Origin: Deinococcus sp. Arct2-2
GTDB taxonomy: Bacteria > Deinococcota > Deinococci > Deinococcales > Deinococcaceae
Direction: 5' to 3'
DNA: 64,000 bases
Assembly: GCF_004801315.1 (NCBI RefSeq)
Contig: NZ_SSNW01000008.1
Span: forward strand, 1 to 64,000
How positions within the stretch are numbered: the first letter of the stretch is position 1; each line of letters starts with the position of its first letter. The position numbers and the translations under genes were made by a program. Positions 25,818 to 34,503 of the stretch are shown piece after piece. Under the pieces are notes generated by a model. The model did no database searches. It was not told the DNA's origin and saw only the letters and a program-made list of their open reading frames with translations.

Positions 25818-28800
25818 ATGGCGTCTGGGCTGCTGACCGCACGCTGGCTGGGCGAGGGCCGACTGACGCTGGACTCCGCAACCGAGGTGCATCTGCCGAC
25901 CCGCAAGGCGCTGGCGCTGATCGCTTACTTGAGTCTGGAAGGGCCGGTGCCGCGCGCCCAGCTTGCCGGTCTGCTGTGGTCTGATTTTTATGATGACCTG
26001 GCCCGCAAGAACCTGCGCCAAGAACTGCACCGCCTGACCCGCACGCCGCTGGGCGAGTATCTGAGCCTGACCCCAGACCAGGTGGGGCTGCGCGGCCCAC
26101 TGCACACCGACGTGCAGCAGTTCCGGGCACTGGTGGCCCGCGGCGCACTGGAAGAAGCCCTTGCCCTCTACGGCGGCCCGCTGCTGGACGGCCTCGACCT
26201 GCGCGGCGCGGCGGAGTACGACCACTGGCTCTCTCTTCAGCGTGAAGCGCTGGCGGCCCAGCGGCTGACGGTGCTGGAGCGTCTGCTCGGTCAGCGGCAG
26301 TCGGCGGGCGACCTGCGGGGGGCCCTAGACAGCGCCGCGCTCCTGATGGCCGCCGATGACTTTCAGGAACGCCACTACCGCACAGCGATGGAGCTGCACC
26401 TGCGGCTGGGGGAACCCGGGGCAGCCCTGCGCCTCTTTGAGCGCTGTCAGGTCATGCTCCGCACCGAATTTGCCCTTGAACCGCTGCCGGAAACGGTGGC
26501 CCTGTCTGAACAGGCGAGGCTGACCCCCGTGGTGCCAGCGATGCCTCCGGTGCCGAACTTGGAAGCGCCCTTGGTGGGCCGGGACGAGGTCTGGGCGCAG
26601 CTGGAGCAGGCGTGGCGGGCGGGCCGCAGTGTGGTGCTGTCTGGAGAGGGAGGCGTGGGCAAAAGCCGCTTGCTGCGCGACTTCGCCGCCTCTCAGGGGC
26701 GGGTGCTGGTGCTGCGCGGGCAGGCGCTGGACGCCGGGGTTCCTTTCGCGACCTTGGCACGGACCATCCGCGAGGTGTGGGGGCAGGAACCCGCCTTGCC
26801 CCTGCCAGAACGGGCGCGTCACGAATTGGCCCGCTTGGTGCCGGAACTCGGCGCACCCCCCGCAAGCCCGCTGCGCTCCGAAGAAGACCGCCTGCGCCTG
26901 TTCAGCGCCTACGTGGACTATCTGGAGGCCGTCTGTACCCGTTTTGACGTGCTGCTGGGCGATGACCTGCATCTCTTTGATGCGTCCAGTTTTGAACTGC
27001 ACCACTACGCGCTGGCCCGGCTGCGCGAGCGTGGGCTGCAGCGCCCGGCCCTGTTCAGCCTGCGCCGCGACGAACTGCGCCCAGACGCAGCGGCGCACCT
27101 CGAGACGCTGCTGCACGCTGGGGACACCGTGCTGATCGAACTTGGCCCCCTGAGTGAGTCGGCGGTGGCCGATCTGGTGGCGCGGCTGTCGGGGCGCTCC
27201 GCCGTGCTGTTTCCCCGGCGACTGCACGCGGCCACGGGGGGCAACGCCTTCTTTGTGCTTGAGACCCTACGCGGCCTGTTCGAGGCCGGCGAGTTGCAGG
27301 CCGAGCCTGCGGGCGGTTGGGCCACGCGCTACGACGACAGCACCAAAGATTATGTGGAGCTGCCGCTCCCCCCCAGCGTGCGTGAGGCCGTGCTGGCCCG
27401 GGCCAACCGGCTGGGGGCCGCTGTCCGCAGGCTCCTTGAGGTCGGCAGTTTGGCGGGCGAGCCGTTTGCCCTGGACACCGTGGCGCAGGTCAGCGCCTTG
27501 TCGGACTGGGAAGGGCTGGAAGGGCTAGAAACAGCGGCAGAGGCGCGGTTGCTGCGGGTGAGCGAGGGTGGCTACCGTTTTGCCCACGAACTGGCCCGGC
27601 GCGCCCTGGCACAGGCCCAGAGTCCAGAGCGCCGCCGCCTGATTCACCGCCGGCTGGCTGAACAACTGGAACGCAGCGGGGGCGCGCCCGCCGTGATCGC
27701 CGCGCATTTCGGGGAAGCCCAGCGTCCTGCCGAAGCGGCGGCGGCGTGGCTGCGGGCCGCGCAAGACGCCCAAGCCGTGTACGCCAACCGCGAGGCGCTG
27801 GCCCATCTGGGACGGGCCCTGGCGGCTGGGGCTCTGCCGGGGTTCCCCACATCGTTGCCGTCGCCAGAGCTGTTCGACCTGCATGTTCGGCGCGAAGGGC
27901 TGGCCCGCGAATTGGGCGAACGCGCTGTTCAGCAAGCCGCGCTGGACGCCATGCAAACTTTGGCCGAAACCGCGGCCCAGCGCCTCACAGTGGCCTTGCG
28001 GCGCTCCAACTTTTTGTCGATCATGGGCCGCCCACAAGACGCGTTGGCGGCGGCAGAGCAGGCCTGCGCGCTGGCCGCCGCCCTGGGCCGTCCGGCAGAG
28101 CGGGGCGAAGCGCTGATTCGGCTGGCTTCGGCGCTGTACTACACCGAAGACTTTGACCGGGCGCTGGCGCAGGCGACTGCCGCCGCGCAGCTCGAAGACC
28201 TGAGCCCCGCCCAGCGCGTGCAGGCGCTGAACCTGTGCGGCCTGCTGCACACCACCCTGAGTGACCCCGAGGCGGCGCTGGCCGACTACGCCGCCGGACT
28301 GGCAACCCTCGGTCTCCAGCAGGACGCCCTGCTGAGGGCCAGAATCTTCAACAACCGCGCCACCACGCTCTGCCTGTACGGGGCTTACGCGGCGGCGCTG
28401 GCCGACACCACCGCGTCTCTGGCGCTGATCGCCCAGCACGGCTTTCGTCAGCTGGAAGGCTTTGTGCTGGATACGCATGCCCGCGCGCTGCGGGGTCTGG
28501 GCCGCCTGGACGAGGCGGAAGCGGCCCTCACGTCGGCCATCTCGTTGGGCCAGCAGACCGGAAATCACCGGCTGGTGTCGTCGTGCCTGCACCACCGCGT
28601 GCAACTGCTGAACGACCAAGGCCAGTTTGGGGCGGCGTTGCAGGCGGCCGACGAAGCGCTCACGTCGGCGACGACCATCCAGTCGGCCTCCAACCGCAGC
28701 GTGACCCTCACCGCCCGCGCCGAAACTTGGCTGGCGCTGGGCCGCCTGCCCGAAGCCTTGAGCGATGCCCAGCAAGCCGCCCTGCCCGGGTTGGTGGCCC

Positions 28801-28994
28801 TGCGCGAGGCCTGGCCCGAACAGGCGGCGTGGGTGCTGGCACAGGCGCTACGGGCGTCTGGACAAGAACAAGGCGCCCAAGCGGTGGCCGCTTCCGCCCG
28901 CGCCGCCCTTCATACGCGGCTCGCGCGGCTGCACGATCCCGAGCTGCGCCGAGCGTTCACGGCCCTTCCTGTGTGGCGTGCGCTTTTCGGTTAG
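25818..28994 (+). CDS. SARP/BTAD-type transcriptional regulator with AAA ATPase and TPR repeats
   Basis: A 1058-residue STAND-like activator. An N-terminal winged helix (about 8-90) carries KALALIAYLSLEGPVPRAQL. A BTAD domain (95-235) follows, then an ATPase with Walker A GEGGVGKS (276-283) and Walker B FDVLLGDDLHLFD, and then about 450 residues of TPR-type helices with AALADY and ALAAAEQA repeats. In this class ligand and ATP drive assembly and promoter activation. The target is unknown; the neighbouring lipoprotein and secreted genes are candidates. The start looks leaderless: TACACT at 25805-25810 lies about 7 bases before the ATG, with no Shine-Dalgarno. Confidence 0.85.
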   Translation: MASGLLTARWLGEGRLTLDSATEVHLPTRKALALIAYLSLEGPVPRAQLAGLLWSDFYDDLARKNLRQELHRLTRTPLGEYLSLTPDQVGLRGPLHTDVQQFRALVARGALEEALALYGGPLLDGLDLRGAAEYDHWLSLQREALAAQRLTVLERLLGQRQSAGDLRGALDSAALLMAADDFQERHYRTAMELHLRLGEPGAALRLFERCQVMLRTEFALEPLPETVALSEQARLTPVVPAMPPVPNLEAPLVGRDEVWAQLEQAWRAGRSVVLSGEGGVGKSRLLRDFAASQGRVLVLRGQALDAGVPFATLARTIREVWGQEPALPLPERARHELARLVPELGAPPASPLRSEEDRLRLFSAYVDYLEAVCTRFDVLLGDDLHLFDASSFELHHYALARLRERGLQRPALFSLRRDELRPDAAAHLETLLHAGDTVLIELGPLSESAVADLVARLSGRSAVLFPRRLHAATGGNAFFVLETLRGLFEAGELQAEPAGGWATRYDDSTKDYVELPLPPSVREAVLARANRLGAAVRRLLEVGSLAGEPFALDTVAQVSALSDWEGLEGLETAAEARLLRVSEGGYRFAHELARRALAQAQSPERRRLIHRRLAEQLERSGGAPAVIAAHFGEAQRPAEAAAAWLRAAQDAQAVYANREALAHLGRALAAGALPGFPTSLPSPELFDLHVRREGLARELGERAVQQAALDAMQTLAETAAQRLTVALRRSNFLSIMGRPQDALAAAEQACALAAALGRPAERGEALIRLASALYYTEDFDRALAQATAAAQLEDLSPAQRVQALNLCGLLHTTLSDPEAALADYAAGLATLGLQQDALLRARIFNNRATTLCLYGAYAAALADTTASLALIAQHGFRQLEGFVLDTHARALRGLGRLDEAEAALTSAISLGQQTGNHRLVSSCLHHRVQLLNDQGQFGAALQAADEALTSATTIQSASNRSVTLTARAETWLALGRLPEALSDAQQAALPGLVALREAWPEQAAWVLAQALRASGQEQGAQAVAASARAALHTRLARLHDPELRRAFTALPVWRALFG

Positions 28995-29082
28995 GCCGCC
29001 TGTGACGCTGGGGCACCGCCGCTGGTGTCGCTCCTGTGTCGCCTGACTCCGTAAGGTTGGAACCGACCTTACAGGAGGTGCA

Positions 29083-29298
29083 ATGAGTCAGAACAGCGGC
29101 GGCGAGCGGCGCACCGAACTGGACATCAGCTTGGTCTGTACTGGCCCCCCGGAGACCTGGTGGGCCGAAGTGCGCGTGCGGGGTGAGGCGAGTGGCCGCA
29201 CCTTTACCAGCATTGCGGCGTGGCTGGACTACCTGCGCCAAGTGGCCGAGCCCGCCGGCACTGCTCAGGCTGACCCGGTTCGCCGGGGGCTGCGCTGA
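29083..29298 (+). CDS. Small hypothetical protein upstream of the lipoprotein
   Basis: A 71-residue protein with a strong AGGAGGT site before its ATG. The sequence (ELDISLVCTGPPETWWAEVR, then AAWLDYLRQV) suggests a small mixed alpha/beta domain. No signal peptide. It lies 42 bases before the PKD-like lipoprotein gene on the same strand and is probably co-transcribed with it, downstream of the SARP regulator. I recognise no family. Confidence 0.6.
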   Translation: MSQNSGGERRTELDISLVCTGPPETWWAEVRVRGEASGRTFTSIAAWLDYLRQVAEPAGTAQADPVRRGLR

Positions 29299-29340
29299 GT
29301 ACACGGTCAAAGGCGTCCCACATTCAAAGGAGAAAGGAAC

Positions 29341-31512
29341 ATGAACCGAGTTGGTCTGTCGCTTCTCGCGGTGGTGTTGGCAGGCTGCGGCCAGCAGTCT
29401 CCCGCCGATCCTGCCGCGCCCATTATTCCGGCCACCACCAAAGTGGCCGACGCCGACACCCGCGCCGCGCTCCGTGCCTACGACCCAGTGGCGGGAACGT
29501 TGACGTTCTCGGCCTCGACCCCCACCCTCGGGGCGGTCAAAGTGGGCGACGTGGTGGTCTCGGAGCCTTCGGCCGCGGCCCCTTACGGCTATCTCCGGCG
29601 GGTTCAGGGCATCCGCACTGACAACGGCGCGGTGGTGCTCGACACCACGCAGGCCAATCTCACCGACGCCATTACGCGCGGGTCGCTGAAGGTCGAGGCC
29701 GAACTGACCGAAGCCGATTTGCCCGCAGACAGCGACTTGCTGGTGGGGGAGGCCGTGAGAAGCGCCGGAACGCTCGCGCCGCAGGCCGGCTTCGGCCAAG
29801 GCTTCCGGTTCGGCAAGACCTTCAACCAGACCTTTGTGCCGCTCAGCGGCCCCACGGCACGCGGACAAGTGAAGGTGGACGGCTCGGTGGGCTTCAATGC
29901 CGGATACGGCCTGAACTTCGACATTTCCCCATGCTGGTCGCCGCCGTTCGTGTGCCTCGACTCCTTTGAAGCCAGCGTGGGCTTTGACCAGAGTGCGCGG
30001 TTTAGGGTCACGGGCGAAGCGCAGGGACAACTGGGCAGCGCGGTGAAAATCGGTGAGCAGGTCTTCACGCCCAAAGTCTTTTTTATCGCCGTTGTCCCTG
30101 TGGTCGTCGTGCCGCGCCTCGAGTTGTACCTCACAGCGGGCGGCGAAATTCAGGCCAGCGTCGATTTTGATTCCGGCCAGTCGGCCACCGCCAAAGTCGG
30201 CGTGCGCTGGACAGACGACGACGGCTGGAAACCCCTTCAGGGCTTGAATGTGCGGGGAGACGTGCGCCCCCCCACCTTTGCCGGAGCATTAAAACCCCGC
30301 GCAGGCATTCAGGCCACCACCAGCGTCACCCTGTACGGTTTGGCGGGGCCAGAAGCCTCTCTCGAAGGTGGGCTGGAACTCGACGCCAAGATCCCGCGCA
30401 ATCCGGCCTGGATCGTCAGCGGCTACCTGAGGGGGACCGTGGGCTTCCGCGCCAAGCTGCCCGTGATCGGCACATTGGCGAATTACCAAAGCACCTTGTT
30501 CGACAAGGCGGTGGAATTTGGCCGTTCGGTCAACAGCCCGCCGCGCTTGACCCTCACGACTGTTCCGCTCAGTGTCAATCAGGGCCAATCCACCAATTTC
30601 CGGGCAGGCTGCGACAATTTGGGCACGTTCTTCTATACGGCCCGCGACCCGGAAGACGGCTGTAACGTCACGGTAGCGGTGCAGTCGAGTCTGGACGGCA
30701 CCCTCGGCCCTGACCACACCTTCTCGTCGGCAGGCGTGCGGCGCATCACCATCACGGCGCGGGATACCCAAGGGGCCACGTCCCGGCTGGAGTTCGACCT
30801 GAACGTGCTGAACCCGCCGCCCACGTTGACTCTGCAATATTCTGGAGACCCGCATCAGGGCGAGGCGTACTCGGTGGCCGCCACCATCAGCGACCCCGAC
30901 GAGCCGACCAAGACGGATCTGTGCAACAACACCACTTGGGGGGTGGACGCGCCGGACACCCTCTCCCGCGTCAACGGTTGCCAGATTCTGGTGACCTTCG
31001 GGGCGACGGGCAGTCGGCAGGTGCGGGTATCTGTGTCCGACAGCCAAGGGGCCGTGACCCAGCAGGCCAAGACCTTCACCGTGCTGCCGCCGCTGGCGAA
31101 CCCTTACCCGAAAATTACCTACGCCAATGTGTTCAACCGGGAAACGCCCCGGTCGGATAGCCCCGGCTGCTCGACCAGACCAGTGTTTCCCGGCGAGATC
31201 GACCTGACCCTACGCAGAACCGGCTGCGGCGAGCCCGGCCCCACCCTCTATTTCGCGGGCATCGAGCTGGAGAACCCGCAGAATGAAGCCCTGACTTACG
31301 AGTGGAAGTTCTACGTCAGCGGCCCTTACGGTGAGATCGAGCGGGGAAGCTCCACGGAAACGATCTTGAATCTGTACGACTATGGCAACGACTCCCGCAC
31401 CACGACGCCCTGCCGCGTGACCTTGACCCTGAACGCGCCCGACCCCAGCCGCAGCAAAAGCCTGACGGTCTGGTCTGGCCCGTGTACCTACCACGCCACG
31501 ATCTTGAAATAG
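29341..31512 (+). CDS. Large surface lipoprotein with PKD-like domains
   Basis: A 723-residue precursor with lipobox LAGC, lipidated at C16, so it should be anchored to a membrane and face outward. Residues about 30-150 form a first domain; a beta-rich domain of unknown type runs to about 400. Then come two PKD/Ig-like modules (each ending in a phrase like ITARDTQGA or VSVSDSQGAV) and a cysteine-containing C-terminal domain. PKD modules usually support adhesion or sugar binding. An AAGGAG site precedes the start. It ends in TAG, showing that TAG is used as a normal stop here. Confidence 0.8.
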   Translation: MNRVGLSLLAVVLAGCGQQSPADPAAPIIPATTKVADADTRAALRAYDPVAGTLTFSASTPTLGAVKVGDVVVSEPSAAAPYGYLRRVQGIRTDNGAVVLDTTQANLTDAITRGSLKVEAELTEADLPADSDLLVGEAVRSAGTLAPQAGFGQGFRFGKTFNQTFVPLSGPTARGQVKVDGSVGFNAGYGLNFDISPCWSPPFVCLDSFEASVGFDQSARFRVTGEAQGQLGSAVKIGEQVFTPKVFFIAVVPVVVVPRLELYLTAGGEIQASVDFDSGQSATAKVGVRWTDDDGWKPLQGLNVRGDVRPPTFAGALKPRAGIQATTSVTLYGLAGPEASLEGGLELDAKIPRNPAWIVSGYLRGTVGFRAKLPVIGTLANYQSTLFDKAVEFGRSVNSPPRLTLTTVPLSVNQGQSTNFRAGCDNLGTFFYTARDPEDGCNVTVAVQSSLDGTLGPDHTFSSAGVRRITITARDTQGATSRLEFDLNVLNPPPTLTLQYSGDPHQGEAYSVAATISDPDEPTKTDLCNNTTWGVDAPDTLSRVNGCQILVTFGATGSRQVRVSVSDSQGAVTQQAKTFTVLPPLANPYPKITYANVFNRETPRSDSPGCSTRPVFPGEIDLTLRRTGCGEPGPTLYFAGIELENPQNEALTYEWKFYVSGPYGEIERGSSTETILNLYDYGNDSRTTTPCRVTLTLNAPDPSRSKSLTVWSGPCTYHATILK

Positions 31513-31707
31513 CTGGTGGGTACACCACATCGGTGCAGAGAGGAGCGCCCGTCGCCGAACAGTCTGCGGAGAGCCGCTTCAAAGCGTCGACACGGCGGTG
31601 CAGGAGACGGGTGTTCAGATGGGCGGCCAGCGTGTCACTCTTGCAGCAGGGCGGTTTCGGAGCTCGTCACAGACTCTGATATCGCCCTTTGTCATGCCCG
31701 ACTGCGT

Positions 31708-31941
31708 CTAGGAAACCATTCTCAGCAAAGTGTCAGGTGCTGAGTCATCGACCAAGACAAGTTGGGCGCCTTGTTTAGGGTCAAGAAAGGCGGAATGGAC
31801 GTAGTCTTCGGCAACTTCATTCTCGCCCATATATTGGAAGCTCAACTGATGAACATTAGACGCACTGGCCAACTGAGTCACTCGCCGGCCTGTCAGAAGA
31901 TTGCCAGCGGCTGACCGAAGCACAATCACTTTTTCTTGCAT
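31708..31941 (-). CDS. Small hypothetical protein in the toxin-immunity locus
   Basis: A 77-residue protein from ATG 31941 (MQEKVIVLRSAAGNLLTG), 130 bases downstream of the SUKH gene on the same strand. The composition is natural and base composition is lower in GC than the operons around it, like the toxin region. The frame stays open further upstream but that part is not natural. It may be a second immunity protein or a truncated one. No known motif. Confidence 0.45.
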   Translation of the reverse strand: MQEKVIVLRSAAGNLLTGRRVTQLASASNVHQLSFQYMGENEVAEDYVHSAFLDPKQGAQLVLVDDSAPDTLLRMVS

Positions 31942-32071
31942 CAAGATCCCAAAGACATCAGGACATGCACGGTGTCTGCCTGAAAGGTGCGGGTCTGCTT
32001 CTCTAGGCAAGCGGCGTCCATACGATCCACAGTGCCAAGTGTGTTGACATTCTGCGTTCTGCCAGTGGCCT

Positions 32072-32569
32072 TCACACAAAGGTCATGCCATCATCTTCGC
32101 AGAATTCATAGCGGCCCACTCGGAATCCTTCTGCCACATGGTTGAAATAGGCAGCCAAATCCGAATAAGCGACTTCGTATTCCCCGCCCTCATGAAAGTA
32201 GCTGCCGACTTCGCGCGTTTTCAGGTCGAGCAGCAGGTAATCTCCTGCACCGTTGGACAACAGGGGGAGCCACTCCGCCCGCCAAGGTTCGGTGGCGATG
32301 ATGTCATCAAACACATCCTGGTTCTCTCGGTACAGCTCCGAGATCATCTCACTGTCCAGCAGATGCCAGGTATCCTCCAAGATGAGCCAATGGGGAAAAC
32401 CGTCATGCCGCGAATACAGCGTCAAAAAGTCTTCTGACAAAGGCAGGGGAAAGGCGGCCCTGAGAGCCACGAGTTGGTCTGCGGTGATCGGTGGGGTCAA
32501 TTCATTTCGTGGAATGCCTTGAGCTTCAATCCACCGTTCGACTTCTGTCACGCTTGACTCCAAGGTCAT
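32072..32569 (-). CDS. SMI1/KNR4 (SUKH) family immunity protein
   Basis: A 165-residue acidic protein. SVTEVERWIEAQGI, then ITADQLVALRAAFPLPLSEDF and LTLYSRHDGF, are the SUKH signature: an N-terminal helix, the LP-x-S/D-F strand and the Y-x-x-x-x-G turn. The end carries a further acidic strand, YEFCEDDGMTFV. SUKH proteins bind and block partner toxins, most often nucleases, in polymorphic toxin systems. Its ATG overlaps the stop codon of the toxin-like gene (ATGA), the usual toxin-immunity order. Confidence 0.82.
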   Translation of the reverse strand: MTLESSVTEVERWIEAQGIPRNELTPPITADQLVALRAAFPLPLSEDFLTLYSRHDGFPHWLILEDTWHLLDSEMISELYRENQDVFDDIIATEPWRAEWLPLLSNGAGDYLLLDLKTREVGSYFHEGGEYEVAYSDLAAYFNHVAEGFRVGRYEFCEDDGMTFV

Positions 32570-33087
32570 AAGGTTGATACCACCTTCAAAAAGTATTTCC
32601 TATCTGTGTTTTTCAAATCAGAGATCTTGGCTTGGGCGCCATTGTGTAAAGTGAACGTCACGCGAGAAAGGATCGATCCGCCTGAACCATTGATCGCTCG
32701 GTTGAGCGGCCACAGGTTCTCCACCGTGTCTGGGCCACCCAATTGCCGTTCCAAAACGTGATCGGCATTGAACCGGCTGCCTTCCACATTGAGGTCATGT
32801 TTGCGCAAGATTTTATTGGGTTTGTCTCCGCCATCGGTTCGGGCGCTTTGACTGGCATCGAACGTCAAGGTCTTGCCCTGAAGTACCTGATTGGCTTGGG
32901 TGATGCCGATGGTCTCGCCCCCAGGCAGGACATTGCGCCGGTGGGGGAGATAGCCTTTAATCTTTTGGCCGCTGACGTCGGGTGGGCTGGCCCCAATGTT
33001 TAGACGACTGCGAGTAAAGACTCGGCTCAACCACAGGGTACAGGATGTGAAGCCGAGCGAGTCAACTAAGTACACCGCATTTAACAT
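32566..33087 (-). CDS. Toxin C-terminal domain fragment, HNH-like nuclease candidate
   Basis: The C-terminal part (from about 32990) reads as a compact toxin domain: ASPPDVSGQKIKGYLPHRRN, then NADHVLERQLGGPDTVENLW and PLNRAINGSGG. The D-H pair, the GG-x-D turn and N-L-W-P resemble HNH/endonuclease-type toxin tips. The frame opens at an ATG lying inside the end of the IS element, so the first 30 or so residues are a junction product. Upstream of the IS the same frame meets a stop, so the carrier part of the toxin is gone. It is coupled to the SUKH immunity gene by an ATGA overlap. The family call is by pattern. Confidence 0.55.
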   Translation of the reverse strand: MLNAVYLVDSLGFTSCTLWLSRVFTRSRLNIGASPPDVSGQKIKGYLPHRRNVLPGGETIGITQANQVLQGKTLTFDASQSARTDGGDKPNKILRKHDLNVEGSRFNADHVLERQLGGPDTVENLWPLNRAINGSGGSILSRVTFTLHNGAQAKISDLKNTDRKYFLKVVSTL

Positions 33088-33092
33088 CTAGA
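33069..33092. repeat. IS630 terminal inverted repeat, left
   Basis: Begins AGTACACCGCATTTAACATC and pairs with 34123-34146 with one mismatch. It overlaps the transposase 3' end and contributes the ATG (33085-33087, minus) that opens the toxin-fragment frame. Confidence 0.88.
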
Positions 33093-34115
33093 TAAACCTT
33101 GCTCCAAGAATCTTCAGCCCAGTCACGAGTGCAGCCCGAAGGTCAGTCACGGAGTTGTCGCAACGACGCGGCATCAGGATGCCCTTGAGCTTCCGCCCCA
33201 CCTCCTCAATCAGGTTGAGAAAGGGCGCATAGGGTGGAAGGTATCGAAGGAACAGTCCCTGCTGTTCCCAAGACGCGCGTTGTTCCCTGAGTTTCGCGCC
33301 CTTGTGAAAGGGCGCGTTGTCCAGGACGACAACCGTGAGCTGATCTGGGTCACAGCCGGAGGCTAAGGTGTTCAACTAGGCGATGACCTGATCCCCGTTG
33401 CAGCTGCCTTCCAACTCGCGAACTTCGAGCTGTTCTTCGCACGCGTGCAGGGTAGAGGTGCCGATGAGATTGATCCGTCCAGACGATCCCCACTCGGTGG
33501 GGATCTCAAACTGTTGCCCAGAACCTCGCTTACACCACGTCGCTCCCACCGAGAGCATCAGAGAAAGTCCAGTCTGATCGAGATATTTCAGGGTCAGCTT
33601 GCCGTCCAGTGCCCCCTGTTTAGGGTTTCCAAAGAAGCCTGATGCGGGGCAATGAGTTCAGGATCAAGCGTCTGAGCGGGTGAATATCGGGCGCGTTTCC
33701 AGCTGTACCCTAGGCGTTGCAGATGATTGGCCAGCGCACGAGGTCGAATCACCACCCCGAACTGCTGTGCGAGGCACTCGCACAGCAGTGGAGCGTTCCA
33801 GAAGCGCTGCTCCTGCAGTTTCTCGTGGCGAAACTGCTCCATCTCGGGTGTCACTTTCGGAGGCTGTCCTGGTGGACACTCGTCACTCAATCCTGGAATG
33901 CCGCGCTCTTCGAAACGGGTGAAGTCGTGGTGGATGGCTTGATGGTTCCGACCAAAATGCGCGGAGAGTTGGGGAATGCTCCAGCCCTGTCGATGCAGCC
34001 GGAGGATGCTGGCCCGCAGACGAACCTTCGGATGGGTGTGTGGACTGGTCTCCAGTTCTCGAAGCAGCTCATCAGCGTCTTCAGAAATCTCAATGCGGCG
34101 GGCAGGACGGGCCAT
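33088..34115 (-). pseudogene. IS630-family transposase, one frameshift and one TAG
   Basis: The N-terminal HTH part (MARPARRIEISEDADELLRE to SAHFGRNHQAIHHD) and the ALANHLQRLGYSWKRARY linker are in frame 1. A single-base deletion in the C-run at 33612-33616 shifts the frame. Past it the DDE domain starts as LTLKYLDQTGLSLMLSVGA. A TAG at 33376-33378 then stands where the frame reads QVIA*LNTLA. The last part has VVVLDNAPFHKG and NLIEEVGRKLKG. All three acidic residues (D, D, E) are therefore still encoded, but on separated pieces. Full length would be about 340 residues, normal for the family. IS630 members can use programmed frameshifting, but the TAG argues for decay. Confidence 0.88.
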
Positions 34116-34122
34116 ACTTAAG

Positions 34123-34146
34123 TCTACATGTTAAATGCGGTGTACT
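34123..34146. repeat. IS630 terminal inverted repeat, right
   Basis: Inverted copy of 33069-33092, upstream of the transposase ATG and ending in GCGGTGTACT before the TA duplication. Confidence 0.88.
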
Positions 34147-34148
34147 TA

Positions 34149-34503
34149 ATTCCCTCGCTGTCAACCCCTATTCGCGGTGAGTTGACTTGATGGCGACAGA
34201 CGAAGGCCTGTTGTCGTTACAGACGTGCGGGAACTGGAGCAAGGCCGTACTTCCCGCTTGGCACAGATTCGTTTTATTAGGGATTCCGATTCACAGCCTT
34301 CCTTCAAAAATCTTCCATACCAGTAGAGCGGAAAGGGAAAGGCGGCTTCCAGAGGATGGACAGGCGATAACCCATTAGAGGGGGCCGGTGTGAACGCCGT
34401 GCAGTGTGGGCTGCTTGCCCCGCCGCTGGCTTTTTTTGTGCCTGTGCAGTGTCTCTAAGGTCTACTAGGAAGCCGGATATTCGGGCCAAGAGGGGAGAGA
34501 GGA
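34149..34503. other. Intergenic, no gene seen
   Basis: About 355 bases between the IS element and the nitrilase-family gene. It has no convincing frame on either strand. A run of seven T follows a GC-rich stretch at about 34415-34437 on the plus strand and looks like an unpaired terminator tail. Confidence 0.4.

Larger units (their letters stand above)
33069..34146 (-). mobile_element. IS630-type insertion sequence, 1078 bp
   Basis: The element is bounded by terminal inverted repeats, which match at all but one of about 24 positions, and is flanked by TA on both sides (33067-33068 and 34147-34148), the IS630/Tc1 target. The single transposase gene inside is broken, so the copy is probably immobile unless served in trans. 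It lies immediately beside the toxin fragment. Confidence 0.9.

Noticed and set aside
27525..28775. Long open frame antisense to the SARP regulator
   Set aside because: A shadow of the TPR-coding strand, low-complexity and rich in R, Q and G.
2667..33378. TAG read through as an amino acid (amber recoding)
   Set aside because: TAG ends intact genes here (the lipoprotein at 31512, the SARP regulator at 28994, the SDR at 50976, the PP2C gene at 54002). Two of the three interrupted genes also have frameshifts, so decay or error is simpler.
33088..34115. Programmed frameshift making an active IS630 transposase
   Set aside because: A C-run at the shift would allow it, but the separate in-frame TAG inside the DDE domain would still block the product.
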